Source of the DNA: Hymenobacter aerophilus DSM 13606
Lineage (GTDB): Bacteria; Bacteroidota; Bacteroidia; Cytophagales; Hymenobacteraceae
NCBI RefSeq assembly: GCF_000382225.1
Contig: NZ_KB907806.1
Span: forward strand, 5,394-69,393
Reading direction: 5' to 3'
Length of the DNA stretch: 64,000 nt
Positions 49,030-59,146 of this stretch are shown here, piece after piece. Made by a program: the position numbers and the translations under genes. How positions within the stretch are numbered: position 1 is the stretch's first letter; the number at the start of each line of letters is the position of its first letter. A model generated the notes under the pieces. It saw only the letters and a program-made list of their open reading frames with translations, was not told the origin of the DNA and did no database searches.

Positions 49030-49065
49030 AGGAATTCAGGTAGAAATGCGCAGCAACGAATTCGC

Positions 49066-50478
49066 TTACAGCACGCCGGCAATCAGGCCCGGTAGCACAC
49101 CCAGCAGCACCGTTAGCAAGGCCAGCACCAGCAGCGCGCCCGACTGGAAGGTGGTTACCGGCACGGGCACGGCCGAATCCGCGTCGTCGGCGTCGCGCAT
49201 GTACATCGCGATGATGGGGCGCAGATAGTAGTAGATGCTCACCATCGACATCACCACGGCGAAAACCACGAGGCCGATGTAGCCGTTTTCGACGGCCGAC
49301 ATAAAGACGAAGAACTTGCCGAAGAAGCCGCCGGTGAGCGGAATGCCGGCCAAACTCAGCATGGAAAGCGTGAGGCAGAAGGCCAGCAGCGGGTTGGTTT
49401 TGGCCAGGCCGTTGAAGCCGGCGTAATCTTCGCGGTGGCGGGCATCGGCTACCAGCTTCAGCACGGCAAAAGCAGTTACGGTAGCTACCGAGTAGGCGAG
49501 CATGTAAAACATGATGCCGTTGGCCGTGGCCCCTTCGAGCGCGCCGTTGAACGCTACCAGCGCGATGAGCAGGTAGCCGGCGTGCGAGATGCTGGAGTAG
49601 GCCAGCATGCGCTTCACGCTGGTCTGGGCTACGGCGCCCACGTTGCCCACCAGCAGCGTAAGCACGCACATGGCCGTGAGCGTGGGCAGCCACACACCCT
49701 GGGCCGACGCGGCCGGGAAAGCCTGCACCAGCAGCTTCAGCCAGGCCGCGAAACCGGCCACCTTTACCACGGTGCTCATGAAAGCGGTGAAGAAGGTGGG
49801 CGTACCCTCGTACACGTCGGGCGTCCAGAAGTGGAACGGCGCGGCGCCGACCTTGAAGGCCATGCCCAGCAGCATCAGCAGCATGCCGATGTAGAGCATG
49901 GGCCGCAGGGAGGCATTGACGGGGTTCTGGGCCGCGAAGCTGATGCTGCTCAGCTCGAACGTGCCGGTGGCGCCGTACACCAGGGCCATGCCGAACAGCA
50001 GGATGCCGGTGAAGAAGGCGCCCATCAGGAAATACTTCAGCGCCGCCTCGTTCGAGCGCATGTTGCGCTTATCGGAGCCCGCCAGCACGTACATGGCCAC
50101 GCTCAGGATTTCAATGCCCAGAAACAGCATCAGCAGGTGGTTGTAGCTCACCAGCATGATGGCGCCCACCATCGAAAACAGCAGCAGCGAGTAGTATTCG
50201 GCCAGGTTGGCCTCGCCGTCGAGCACGTACTTCTGCGAGAAGGGCACGAGTACCAGCGCCGTGAGCAGCACGATGCCGGTAAAGGCCACCGAGAAGTTGT
50301 CGATGGTGAGCATGCCGCTGAAGAACGACTGCGGGCCCTGGTTCCAGTCGAGGAAGTTCACCGTCAGCACCAGGCCCAGGATGAGCATCATCACGGGCAG
50401 CAGCAGCCGGTTGGAGCGGCGGAAACCCAGAAACAGGTTGCCCAGGCCCAGCGCAGAAAGCAGAATAATTGAATTCAT
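49066..50478 (-). CDS. nuoN: NADH-quinone oxidoreductase subunit N
   Basis: A 470-residue antiporter-like membrane subunit of respiratory complex I, with about fourteen helices. It includes conserved LVSYNHLLMLFLGIEILSVAMYVLAGSD near residue 110 and a Lys-bearing AFKVGAAPFHFWTPDVYEGTP near 215. A second proton-channel Lys region, VKRMLAYSSISHAGYLLIAL, lies near 290. It couples quinone reduction to proton pumping. It is the last gene of the minus-strand run. Confidence 0.95.
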   Translation of the reverse strand: MNSIILLSALGLGNLFLGFRRSNRLLLPVMMLILGLVLTVNFLDWNQGPQSFFSGMLTIDNFSVAFTGIVLLTALVLVPFSQKYVLDGEANLAEYYSLLLFSMVGAIMLVSYNHLLMLFLGIEILSVAMYVLAGSDKRNMRSNEAALKYFLMGAFFTGILLFGMALVYGATGTFELSSISFAAQNPVNASLRPMLYIGMLLMLLGMAFKVGAAPFHFWTPDVYEGTPTFFTAFMSTVVKVAGFAAWLKLLVQAFPAASAQGVWLPTLTAMCVLTLLVGNVGAVAQTSVKRMLAYSSISHAGYLLIALVAFNGALEGATANGIMFYMLAYSVATVTAFAVLKLVADARHREDYAGFNGLAKTNPLLAFCLTLSMLSLAGIPLTGGFFGKFFVFMSAVENGYIGLVVFAVVMSMVSIYYYLRPIIAMYMRDADDADSAVPVPVTTFQSGALLVLALLTVLLGVLPGLIAGVL

Positions 50479-50489
50479 GTCGTCTCAAT

Positions 50490-50583
50490 GTAGCGCGAAC
50501 TTTGTAGTTCGCGCGGCTGCCGGTTCGGTCGTGCGGCTAATATGCTAAAGGCGCGGGGACGCGAACTACAAAGTTCGCGCTAC
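50490..50583. repeat. Cruciform-type inverted repeat (GTAGCGCGAACTTTG type)
   Basis: The arms 50490-50513 and 50560-50583 are perfect 24-nt complements. Each arm is itself palindromic (CGCGAACT-TTGT-AGTTCGCG), so the unit can form a three-stem shape. Same layout as the element inside ccoI at 23215-23335. It fills the nuoM-nuoN spacer. Confidence 0.9.
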
Positions 50584-52071
50584 TTACCGTTTTGCTACCT
50601 CGCCCAAAATCCCCAGCACGCTGCCTTCCGACAGGTGCAGGAACATGTTGGGGAACAGGCCCAGCAGGAATACGAGCAGAATAAGCGGCACCAGCACGGC
50701 CAGCTCAGCGCCGGTCAGGTCGGTGAAGGTGGCCGAGTGGGTGGAATCGGGGCCGAGCATCACGCGCTGGAACATGCGCAGCAGATAGACCGAGCTGAGG
50801 ATGATGGTGAGGCCCGCTACCGCGCCCAGCCAGGCGTTGTACTGGTACACGCCGGCCAGCAGCAGGAATTCACCCACGAAGCCGTTGGTGAGCGGCAGCG
50901 CCACCGTGCCCAGCAGCAGCACCAGGAAGCACACCGTGAGGACCGGCGCCTGGCGGGTGAGGCCGCCCAAGTCGGCGATGTTGCGGGTGCCGGTGCGGCG
51001 CTCAATGGCGTCGGCAATGAAGAACAGGCCCACTACGTTGATGCCGTGGGCGAGCATCTGGATGCTGGCGCCCTGCATGCCGAGCTGGGTGAGCGAGAAG
51101 ACGCCGGCAATCATCAGGCCCACGTGCGAGAGCGAGGAGTAGGCGATGAGCCGCTTCATGTCGGGCTGGCGGATGGCGATGATGGCGCCGTAGAGGATGC
51201 CGATGATGGCCAGAATGAGAACCAGGTTCTGCCAGTAGTCAACGCCCAGGGGCACGACGGGCAGCAGCCAGCGCATGCAGCCGTAGATGCCCATTTTCAG
51301 CATGATGCCGGCCAGCAGCATGGTAGCCGGGGCGGGGGCGTCGGTGTAGGTGTCGGGCTGCCAGGTGTGGAAGGGGAAGATGGGCATCTTCACGGCGAAG
51401 GCCGCGAAAATCAGCCAGAACACCCACAGCTGGGTTTCGGCGGGCAGGTTGAGGTTGTAGAAGGCGCTGAGCGAGGCGTTGTGGGCCGAGAGGCCGTCGA
51501 CCGTGGGGCCGGTCTGGAAGTACAGGTACACGAAGCCGGCCAGCATGAACAGCGAGCCGATGATGGTGTAGAGGAAGAACTTGAAGGTGATGCGTGCCCG
51601 CTCGGCCCCGCCCCACACGCCGGCCAGGAAGTAAATCGGAATCAGGGCCACCTCCCACATGAAGTAGAACAAAAAGGCATCCTGGGCCGTGAACACGCCA
51701 ATCAGGCCGGTTTGCATGAACAGCACCAGCGCATAAAACACCGACTCGTTGGCGAAGTTGCGGCGGAAAGCGGCCAGCAGAATGATGGGCACGAGCAGCG
51801 TAGTGAGCAGCACCAGCAGCAGGCTGAGCCCATCCATACCCACATGGAAGTTGATGCCGGCCGAGGCAATCCAACTAAAATTGAACTCGAACTTGGGGCT
51901 GATATCACCACCGCGGGCAAGGTTGGCCCCGGAGAAACCGGCGGCGTACAGCGCCAGCGCAAATTCGAGAAGAGCCGCGCCCAGCGCCGCCACCCGCGCC
52001 GCCTTCCCCTTGAAGAAGTGCAGCAGCAGGGCGGCCGTCACGGGCCAGAGTAGAAGAAGGACAGTCAGCAT
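50584..52071 (-). CDS. nuoM: NADH-quinone oxidoreductase subunit M
   Basis: A 495-residue antiporter-like subunit of complex I with about fourteen helices. Features include FHVGMDGLSLLLVLLTTLL near residue 78, the FYFMWEVALIPIYFLAGVWGG block near 135 (conserved Glu), and FAVKMPIFPFHTWQPDTY near 230. The Lys/His segment MKRLIAYSSLSHVGLMIAG is near 310. Length is normal. The nuoN start follows 105 bp downstream, across the cruciform repeat. Confidence 0.95.
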   Translation of the reverse strand: MLTVLLLLWPVTAALLLHFFKGKAARVAALGAALLEFALALYAAGFSGANLARGGDISPKFEFNFSWIASAGINFHVGMDGLSLLLVLLTTLLVPIILLAAFRRNFANESVFYALVLFMQTGLIGVFTAQDAFLFYFMWEVALIPIYFLAGVWGGAERARITFKFFLYTIIGSLFMLAGFVYLYFQTGPTVDGLSAHNASLSAFYNLNLPAETQLWVFWLIFAAFAVKMPIFPFHTWQPDTYTDAPAPATMLLAGIMLKMGIYGCMRWLLPVVPLGVDYWQNLVLILAIIGILYGAIIAIRQPDMKRLIAYSSLSHVGLMIAGVFSLTQLGMQGASIQMLAHGINVVGLFFIADAIERRTGTRNIADLGGLTRQAPVLTVCFLVLLLGTVALPLTNGFVGEFLLLAGVYQYNAWLGAVAGLTIILSSVYLLRMFQRVMLGPDSTHSATFTDLTGAELAVLVPLILLVFLLGLFPNMFLHLSEGSVLGILGEVAKR

Positions 52072-52121
52072 GCTTTACTGTGAGAGTGCGGTTTTAGGCG
52101 TTATGGCTTTTTAATATAAAT

Positions 52122-52586
52122 TCAACTAGATAAATGCTTTGCATTTTTGTATGCTCTCAATACAGCCCCTTGAGCTGCAGTTTTTAAAAAATCTAATTTA
52201 TACTCACTTACTAACACCCATGATTGACCAGATGCATAAGATTTTTTATGCATGAAATTTCCTATTAAAACCTCCTTAATCAACTCTTGAAGATTAGATT
52301 CTTGGTTGTTTGAGATGTTGTCGAAATGTTCTACTAAATAATTTCTCACAGAACTCTTTCTATGTGGTAATAATAGATAGTAACGTTTAAGATAATCTTC
52401 TAAGGTCATAAAGAAGACATCTTTGAATGATATTTCACTTTTAGAATTTACTTCATTGGATGAAAAGAGTATATAAAATTTTAAAGCTCTTTTATCAAAA
52501 CCATCATTGATTATAGTAAGCTGCTTAAATATAAAAACAAAAGATATTACGGCTAATATGGATGCAGTTACTTCTAAATCACTCAT
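52122..52586 (-). CDS. AT-rich orphan ORF between nuoL and nuoM
   Basis: A 154-residue protein with one N-terminal membrane helix (TASILAVISFVFIFKQLTII) and a charged cytoplasmic part, SSNEVNSKSEISFKDVFFMTLEDYLKRYYLLLP. No family is recognised. The DNA is strikingly AT-rich with A/T-ending codons, unlike the GC-rich nuo genes on both sides. It occupies the same strand, 18 bp after nuoL and 50 bp before nuoM. It looks horizontally acquired; such small membrane-anchored ORFs are sometimes phage-defence genes, but nothing here proves that. Confidence 0.75.
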   Translation of the reverse strand: MSDLEVTASILAVISFVFIFKQLTIINDGFDKRALKFYILFSSNEVNSKSEISFKDVFFMTLEDYLKRYYLLLPHRKSSVRNYLVEHFDNISNNQESNLQELIKEVLIGNFMHKKSYASGQSWVLVSEYKLDFLKTAAQGAVLRAYKNAKHLSS

Positions 52587-52604
52587 AACAATCTAAATTT
52601 AGCT

Positions 52605-54560
<1,956 letters not shown>

Positions 54561-54584
54561 GATTAGGGATGCAGAAGCAGAGCT

Positions 54585-54671
54585 GTCATCCTGAGCGGAG
54601 CGAAGGACCTATACAGAAGATAACGTTAAGTGACACCTTCTGTATAGGTCCTTCGCTCCGCTCAGGATGAC
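54585..54671. repeat. Long inverted repeat, family A copy 12
   Basis: GTCATCCTGAGCGGAGCGAA and AGGACCTATACAGAA pair with TTCTGTATAGGTCC and TTCGCTCCGCTCAGGATGAC. It is nearly the same as copy 11 at 42431-42517, except for the loop. It lies in the nuoK-nuoL spacer. Confidence 0.93.
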
Positions 54672-54679
54672 AGGGCGAA

Positions 54680-55012
54680 TCAGAATTTCAAACGACTCAA
54701 AAGATTAACGTCGGTGCTCTGGATGTTGCGGTAAATCATCACGATGATGGCCAGGCCCACGGCCACTTCGGCGGCGGCCACGGCCATGATGAAGAACACG
54801 AATACCTGCCCGTTGGGGTCGGCGCGGAAAGCCGAAAAGGCCACTAGCAGCACGTTCACGGCATTGAGCATCAGCTCGACGCTCATGAAGATGATGATGG
54901 CGTTGCGCCGGGTAAGCACGCCCAGCACCCCGATGCTGAAGAGCGCCGTGGCAAAAAAGACGTAGTACTGAAGGGGAACCGTCTGGATAACCTGCGGTAT
55001 GTTCTGGTCCAT
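54680..55012 (-). CDS. nuoK: NADH-quinone oxidoreductase subunit K
   Basis: A 110-residue three-helix subunit of complex I. The membrane Glu residues are in the conserved segments NAIIIFMSVELMLNAVNVLLVAFS and MAVAAAEVAVGLAIIVMIYRN. Sequence and size are typical. It heads the isolated nuoK-L-(orphan)-M-N group. A 345-bp spacer (55013-55357) with a family B repeat separates it from the divergent SWIM gene, so it must carry its own promoter there, although none is obvious. Confidence 0.95.
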   Translation of the reverse strand: MDQNIPQVIQTVPLQYYVFFATALFSIGVLGVLTRRNAIIIFMSVELMLNAVNVLLVAFSAFRADPNGQVFVFFIMAVAAAEVAVGLAIIVMIYRNIQSTDVNLLSRLKF

Positions 55013-55155
55013 GCGGGGGGGCTAACGGCAAGCAAAGGCCCCGACGGCGGGATGGGGCCGGGGCAATGGAGGGCAAAGGTATCCTGAAAATCGGAAAAGG
55101 CCACTGTTTGGGCAGTTTGTTTGGGGGGGCTGGCGTCGTTTCGTTCTGGCGTGGT

Positions 55156-55280
55156 GCCTCACCCCCGGCCCCCTCTCCAGGGGGAGAGGGGGTGCCACAC
55201 GACAGTATGTATAGGCGGTAGTAACGGCAGCCGTTGAACGCACCCCCTCTCCCCTTGGAGAGGGGGCCGGGGGGTGAGGC
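55156..55280. repeat. Family B inverted repeat in the nuoK-SWIM spacer
   Basis: GCCTCACCCCCGGCCCCCTCTCC and GGGGAGAGGGGGTGCC-type arms pair with GGAGAGGGGGCCGGGGGGTGAGGC. The arms are long, so the spacer of 345 bp is mostly this element. The loop holds GTATGTATAGGCGG and GGCAGCCGTTGAACGCA, the latter also found in copy 20471-20612 (CGTTGAACGCA). Confidence 0.9.
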
Positions 55281-55322
55281 GCACGTGGAGGGCGACGACG
55301 CCCAGACCAAACCGCAAAACCG

Positions 55323-55330
55323 TATTTTCG
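55323..55330 (+). promoter_or_regulatory. Candidate promoter box TATTTTCG for the SWIM gene
   Basis: One mismatch from TAnnTTTG, 28 bp before the ATG of the SWIM protein. No -33 element is clear. Confidence 0.35.
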
Positions 55331-55357
55331 CCCTACCACCCCAACCCCGCCTCCGCC

Positions 55358-57445
55358 ATGCTTATCCTTGCCCATATCCGCGCCGAAGCCAATGCCGCCA
55401 GCTTCAGCAAGGGGCGGGCGTATTTCGAAGAAGGGGCGGTGCACCGGCTGCGCTACCGGCCCGACGACCAGGAGTACACGGCCATCGTCAGCGGCTCCGA
55501 CGAGTACGACGTGCAAATCGGGCTGGACACGGACGACGGCCCCAGTTTCTGGTGCAACTGCCCTTACAACTATGAGGGTATCTGCAAGCACTGCGTGGCC
55601 GTGGGACTGGCGGTGCTGGAAAGGCAGGAACAGCAGCCGGCTAACGGCCAGGGCCCGCTGAGCGCAATGGCGGGCCGCAAACCCGAACCGGCGTTGGCGG
55701 CCGGCGAGCCAACGGCCCCGCCCGAAACCGCACCCGAACCCGTTTCGGCCTCGGAGCTGGAAACAGCCCTGCGCGACGTGCCGAAGCCCGAGCAGCTGAA
55801 GTTTCTGGCCCTGCAGCTGCGCCAGAACCCGGCGCTGGCCCGCGCCTTTCTCACCCAGTTTGTGGGGCCGCCGCTGCCGTCCGATTGCCTTGCTGCCGAC
55901 GCCACGCTGCCCCAGCTGGCCGAGCTGCGCGACGCGCTACGCCGACCCCTTAACTGCCTGCGCTTCGACCACCTCACGCTGGCCGACGAGCAGGGCCGCC
56001 TGCCCCGCATCGTGTTCAGCTTCGGACCAACAGGACGGTTTCTGGCGGAGCTGGCGGACCGCATCGGGCAGGTGCTGGCGCCGGTGCTGGGGCCCGCCGC
56101 GGCGGCTCTGCGCGAGGCGCTGGCCGCGGGGCGGCTGGCCGAGGGGCTGCGCCGCTGGCAGGGGGCCTGGCTGGCCATCATCGACCTGAAAAAACCTGCC
56201 GCCGATACCTACAACCTGTTCTTTGGCAACTACTACGCCCGGCAGGTGGCCGATACGTGGCTGGCGCTGCTGGCGGAAACGGGCACAACGGCGCTGCTGG
56301 AAACCCAGCCCTTCGACCCCGCCGAGGTGCAGCGCTGCCTGCCGGTATTCGTGCGGGCGGTGCTGGAGCCGCTGGCCGCCACCCCGCCCCTCGTACCCGC
56401 CCCGCGGAGCCGCCGCCCCGACCCCTACAGTGCAGCTCCGCAAAGCACGAGCCCACCGCTCCCCGACGCCGAGCTGGCCCTGTTGCTGGCCGTAGCCGCC
56501 AACCCTGCCATGGCACCAGTGCTGCGGCCGGTGCTGCAGCCCCACACGCACCGCCTGCCGCTGTCGCTGCAAGCGGCGCTGGCCGCCGGCTGCCACGACT
56601 GGACCGCGTGGGAGCCGCTGGCCCGCCGGCAGCTCACGCAGCACTACACCGCGCCGCTGCTTACCCGGCTGTTGCACTTCTACCACGAGCAGGCCCGCAC
56701 CGCCGAGCTGGTGGAGTTGGCCACCCAGCATTTCGGACCCGCCGAAAGCAAGGCGCTGGTGGCCGGTTTCGTGCTGGCCTATCTGTCGCCGGCCGCCAGC
56801 CGGCCGCTCTACCTCAAGGCTCTCATGCACCGGCTGGAGCAGGAGCACGATTTCGCCGACTACGAAACCCTGGCCGACATCTGGACCGATACGGAACGGG
56901 CGCAGTTTGTGAAGCGGGCGCTGGCGCCGTCCTCGTTCCGGTTAATGAATAACTTCCCGCTGCAATTCCGGGCGCGGCTGCTGGCCCACGAGCAGCGGGT
57001 GGCCGAAGTGCTGCCGCTGCTGCTGCAAGCCGTCTGGCATACGCCCAAAAAGCGCCCTGCCTGGGGCACGCCGCCGCCGGTGTTCGACCTGCAGGCGCTG
57101 CCCGAGCTGCTGGCGCTGGCCGCCCGGCACCAGCCCGAAATCACGCTCGACGCCGTGATGGAGCGGGTAGAAAACTATCTGGACCAGACCTCCCTGCGCT
57201 CGGTTGAACTGTACGACCATATTGCAGAGTGGCTGAAAGCTTTGCGCGAAGTGCCGGTGCTGGAAGAGCAGGTAGCCCTTTTTGCCGAAGGGCTATTCAG
57301 TAAGTACAGCAAGCTGGCCTTCCTGCGCAAGGCGCTGCGTGAGGCTGGCCTGCTGCCGGAGCCAGAAGCGCGGCACCCCAAACTGCCGCGGGCCGGGGCC
57401 ACCCCGCGGGCTGCCCGCCAGGTTAAAAATCCCTTCCAACGCTAA
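55358..57445 (+). CDS. SWIM zinc-finger protein
   Basis: A 695-residue soluble protein. The N-terminal SWIM zinc-binding motif is WCNCPYNYEGICKHCVAVGLAVL at residues 68-90, pattern C-x-C-x-n-C-x-H. A Pro/Glu-rich linker (100-150) and a large helical repeat-rich region to the end follow. SWIM proteins bind DNA or protein partners; in bacteria they often accompany Snf2/SWI2-type ATPases, none of which is seen here. It sits with MaoC between two parts of the nuo cluster and is transcribed in the opposite direction to nuo. The start at 55358 is chosen at MLILAHIRAEANAAS. Confidence 0.82.
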   Translation: MLILAHIRAEANAASFSKGRAYFEEGAVHRLRYRPDDQEYTAIVSGSDEYDVQIGLDTDDGPSFWCNCPYNYEGICKHCVAVGLAVLERQEQQPANGQGPLSAMAGRKPEPALAAGEPTAPPETAPEPVSASELETALRDVPKPEQLKFLALQLRQNPALARAFLTQFVGPPLPSDCLAADATLPQLAELRDALRRPLNCLRFDHLTLADEQGRLPRIVFSFGPTGRFLAELADRIGQVLAPVLGPAAAALREALAAGRLAEGLRRWQGAWLAIIDLKKPAADTYNLFFGNYYARQVADTWLALLAETGTTALLETQPFDPAEVQRCLPVFVRAVLEPLAATPPLVPAPRSRRPDPYSAAPQSTSPPLPDAELALLLAVAANPAMAPVLRPVLQPHTHRLPLSLQAALAAGCHDWTAWEPLARRQLTQHYTAPLLTRLLHFYHEQARTAELVELATQHFGPAESKALVAGFVLAYLSPAASRPLYLKALMHRLEQEHDFADYETLADIWTDTERAQFVKRALAPSSFRLMNNFPLQFRARLLAHEQRVAEVLPLLLQAVWHTPKKRPAWGTPPPVFDLQALPELLALAARHQPEITLDAVMERVENYLDQTSLRSVELYDHIAEWLKALREVPVLEEQVALFAEGLFSKYSKLAFLRKALREAGLLPEPEARHPKLPRAGATPRAARQVKNPFQR

Positions 57446-57449
57446 ACCG

Positions 57450-57457
57450 TATCTTCG
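57450..57457 (+). promoter_or_regulatory. Candidate promoter box TATCTTCG for the MaoC gene
   Basis: The same TATCTTCG sequence as upstream of aspS, 28 bp before ATG. It falls just after the SWIM stop. Confidence 0.35.
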
Positions 57458-57485
57458 GGCCTCTCTTCTCCGTTTACCTTTTCTT

Positions 57486-57947
57486 ATGAGCATTACCATT
57501 GGCAGCCTGGCCGAGCTGCAGCAGCACGAGGGCCAGCAGCTGGGCATCACGCCCTGGCACACCATCACCCAGGAGCAAATCAACCAGTTCGCCGCCGCCA
57601 CCCTCGATTTCCAGTGGATTCACACCGACCCCGTGCGGGCTGCGGCCGAGTCGCCCTTCGGCGGCACTATTGCCCACGGCTACCTCACGCTGTCGCTCTT
57701 GCCCTACTTCTGGAACCAGCTGGTGCAGGTCGAAAACCTGAAGATGCAGGTGAACTACGAAATCAGTGAATTCCGCTTCAACCAGGCCGTGCTCGTGAAC
57801 ACGCCCGTACGTCTGCACGCCACGCTACTGGCCGTAAAGGACCTTCGTGGCATTGCCAAGGCCAACATCGGCGTGAAAATGGAAATCGAAGGCAACAAGA
57901 AACCCGCCTACACCGGCGTCATCACATTCCTCTACCACTTCGAGTAG
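57486..57947 (+). CDS. MaoC-like dehydratase (R-specific enoyl-CoA hydratase type)
   Basis: A 153-residue hotdog-fold protein with the hydratase-2 motif. Residues 25-60 read ITQEQINQFAAATLDFQWIHTDPVRAAAESPFGGTIAHGYLTLSL, containing the catalytic D (DFQWIH) and H. R-specific enoyl-CoA hydratases hydrate trans-2-enoyl-CoA; the physiological substrate is unknown here. The length is normal for MaoC proteins. The start at 57486 is preferred because the longer frame belongs to the preceding SWIM gene. It is cotranscribed or has the box at 57450. Confidence 0.88.
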   Translation: MSITIGSLAELQQHEGQQLGITPWHTITQEQINQFAAATLDFQWIHTDPVRAAAESPFGGTIAHGYLTLSLLPYFWNQLVQVENLKMQVNYEISEFRFNQAVLVNTPVRLHATLLAVKDLRGIAKANIGVKMEIEGNKKPAYTGVITFLYHFE

Positions 57948-57975
57948 GGCCGACGGATTATTAGCTGAACAGTAT

Positions 57976-58022
57976 AAAGCCAGCAGCGGCACCTGAGGAA
58001 TCAGGTGCCGCTGCTGGCTTTA
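57976..58022. terminator. Bidirectional terminator after the MaoC gene
   Basis: AAAGCCAGCAGCGGCACCTGA and its complement enclose a GGAA tetraloop. Flanking AAA and TTTA allow ending in both directions, for MaoC (plus) and the orphan ORF (minus). Confidence 0.82.
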
Positions 58023-58023
58023 G

Positions 58024-58449
58024 TCAGGGATGGCGCCTTGCTGCCACTCCTCTACTGTAACATGATTGTTCCAGCCAATAAACGCCTTCTACCCCTTCAT
58101 ACATTCCACTCAGTGATAAGAATTGACCAGATGTATGAGTGCTGAACTCATCGTGACCTATCAGGCTGAAGGCTGTTTCAACATCTATGGGTACATGCAC
58201 TTGTGGTGGGCCTACAACTTGGCCCGGACCAAGCATATCTTGGTGTTTCAGGAATACCTCGGATGTTACTCCAGACAGAAGTAAGTAGGACTCGCCAACA
58301 ACTATGTCTTTAGGGTGATAACCTTTCTCGTAGTCCTGAATCTTAGCCCAGTCGAAATACAATGTCAATTCATTAGAATTACGACTTGTTTTCTCGATCG
58401 ATGAGTCGTGAAAACTGATTCGGCTCAAATCGTTAGTTATAAAATGCAT
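58024..58449 (-). CDS. Hypothetical protein, low GC, between MaoC and nuoJ
   Basis: A 141-residue soluble protein, starting MHFITNDLSRISFHDSSIE and containing DWAKIQDYEKGYHPKDIVVGESYLL. Composition is clearly less GC-rich than the nuo genes. The beta-strand-rich pattern is reminiscent of small immunity-like domains, but no family is recognised. It is separated from nuoJ by a strong terminator and has a 22-bp gap to it, so it needs its own promoter. The C-terminus ends GVAARRHP. Confidence 0.62.
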   Translation of the reverse strand: MHFITNDLSRISFHDSSIEKTSRNSNELTLYFDWAKIQDYEKGYHPKDIVVGESYLLLSGVTSEVFLKHQDMLGPGQVVGPPQVHVPIDVETAFSLIGHDEFSTHTSGQFLSLSGMYEGVEGVYWLEQSCYSRGVAARRHP

Positions 58450-58471
58450 CGTACTTTCTTATTGGTCGGGC

Positions 58472-58515
58472 ATAAAAAACGCGGCGGCTAAGAAATCAGC
58501 CGCCGCGTTTTTTAT
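58472..58515. terminator. Terminator after nuoJ
   Basis: ATAAAAAACGCGGCGGCT and AGCCGCCGCGTTTTTTAT form a 16- to 18-bp stem with A/T tails in both directions. It lies 22 bp after the nuoJ stop and splits the nuo string into nuoE-J and nuoK-N units. Confidence 0.88.
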
Positions 58516-58536
58516 TTGCTGAAATCAGCCGAAATC

Positions 58537-59049
58537 CTAGAAATTCCGCTCGCCGGTTTCGCGCTTGCCGAGCATTACGGCGCCCACCATGGCAATCAGG
58601 AACAGCACCGAGGCCAACTCGAAGGGTAGCAGGAAGTCGGTGTAGAGCTTGAGGCCGAGCTGGTCGACCATGCCGATTTGTGAGTTAAACGCGGTGCCGG
58701 TAGCTACGCCGGTGGGCAGTACGTCTTTGAGGGCGGCCACCAGAATGAGCAGCAATGAGCCACCAGCCACGGCGGCGGCAATCTTGGCCAGCGCCGGCTT
58801 ATGCGGCTCGGTGTCCACGTTCAGGTTCAGGAACATTATCACGAACAGGAACAGCACCATGATGGCGCCGGCGTACACGATGATGTTCACGGCCGCCAAG
58901 AACTGGGCGTTCAGCAGCAGGTAGTGGCCCGAGAGCGAGAAGAACGTCAGAATCAGGAACAGCACGCTGTGCACCGGGTTCTTGGCGAAAACCACGCCCA
59001 GCGCACTCAGCAGCGCCACGAACGAGAGGAAGAGAAATAATGGATGCAT
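58537..59049 (-). CDS. nuoJ: NADH-quinone oxidoreductase subunit J
   Basis: A 170-residue five-helix subunit of complex I. Conserved LSALGVVFAKNPVHSVLFLILTFFSLSGHYLLL and NIIVYAGAIMVLFLFVIMFLN are present (the pi-bulge region). A short C-terminal helix, FELASVLFLIAMVGAVMLGKRE, ends the protein. Typical in length. It ends the nuoE-J run before the strong terminator. Confidence 0.95.
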   Translation of the reverse strand: MHPLFLFLSFVALLSALGVVFAKNPVHSVLFLILTFFSLSGHYLLLNAQFLAAVNIIVYAGAIMVLFLFVIMFLNLNVDTEPHKPALAKIAAAVAGGSLLLILVAALKDVLPTGVATGTAFNSQIGMVDQLGLKLYTDFLLPFELASVLFLIAMVGAVMLGKRETGERNF

Positions 59050-59054
59050 CGGCA

Positions 59055-59146
59055 GTTGTCAGGTTTTAGTTGTCAGTTGTTAGCGGTGGTTTAGCAGTCA
59101 ATGACAGCCTATTTGGACTGACAACTGACAGCTAAAAACCAACAAC
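59055..59146. repeat. Inverted repeat (GTTGTCAGTTGT type) nuoI-nuoJ
   Basis: 59055-59080 (GTTGTCAGGTTTTAGTTGTC...) pairs with 59121-59146 (ACAACTGACAGC...CAACAAC) with a few mismatches. It fills the nuoI-nuoJ spacer and touches the nuoI stop. Confidence 0.78.
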
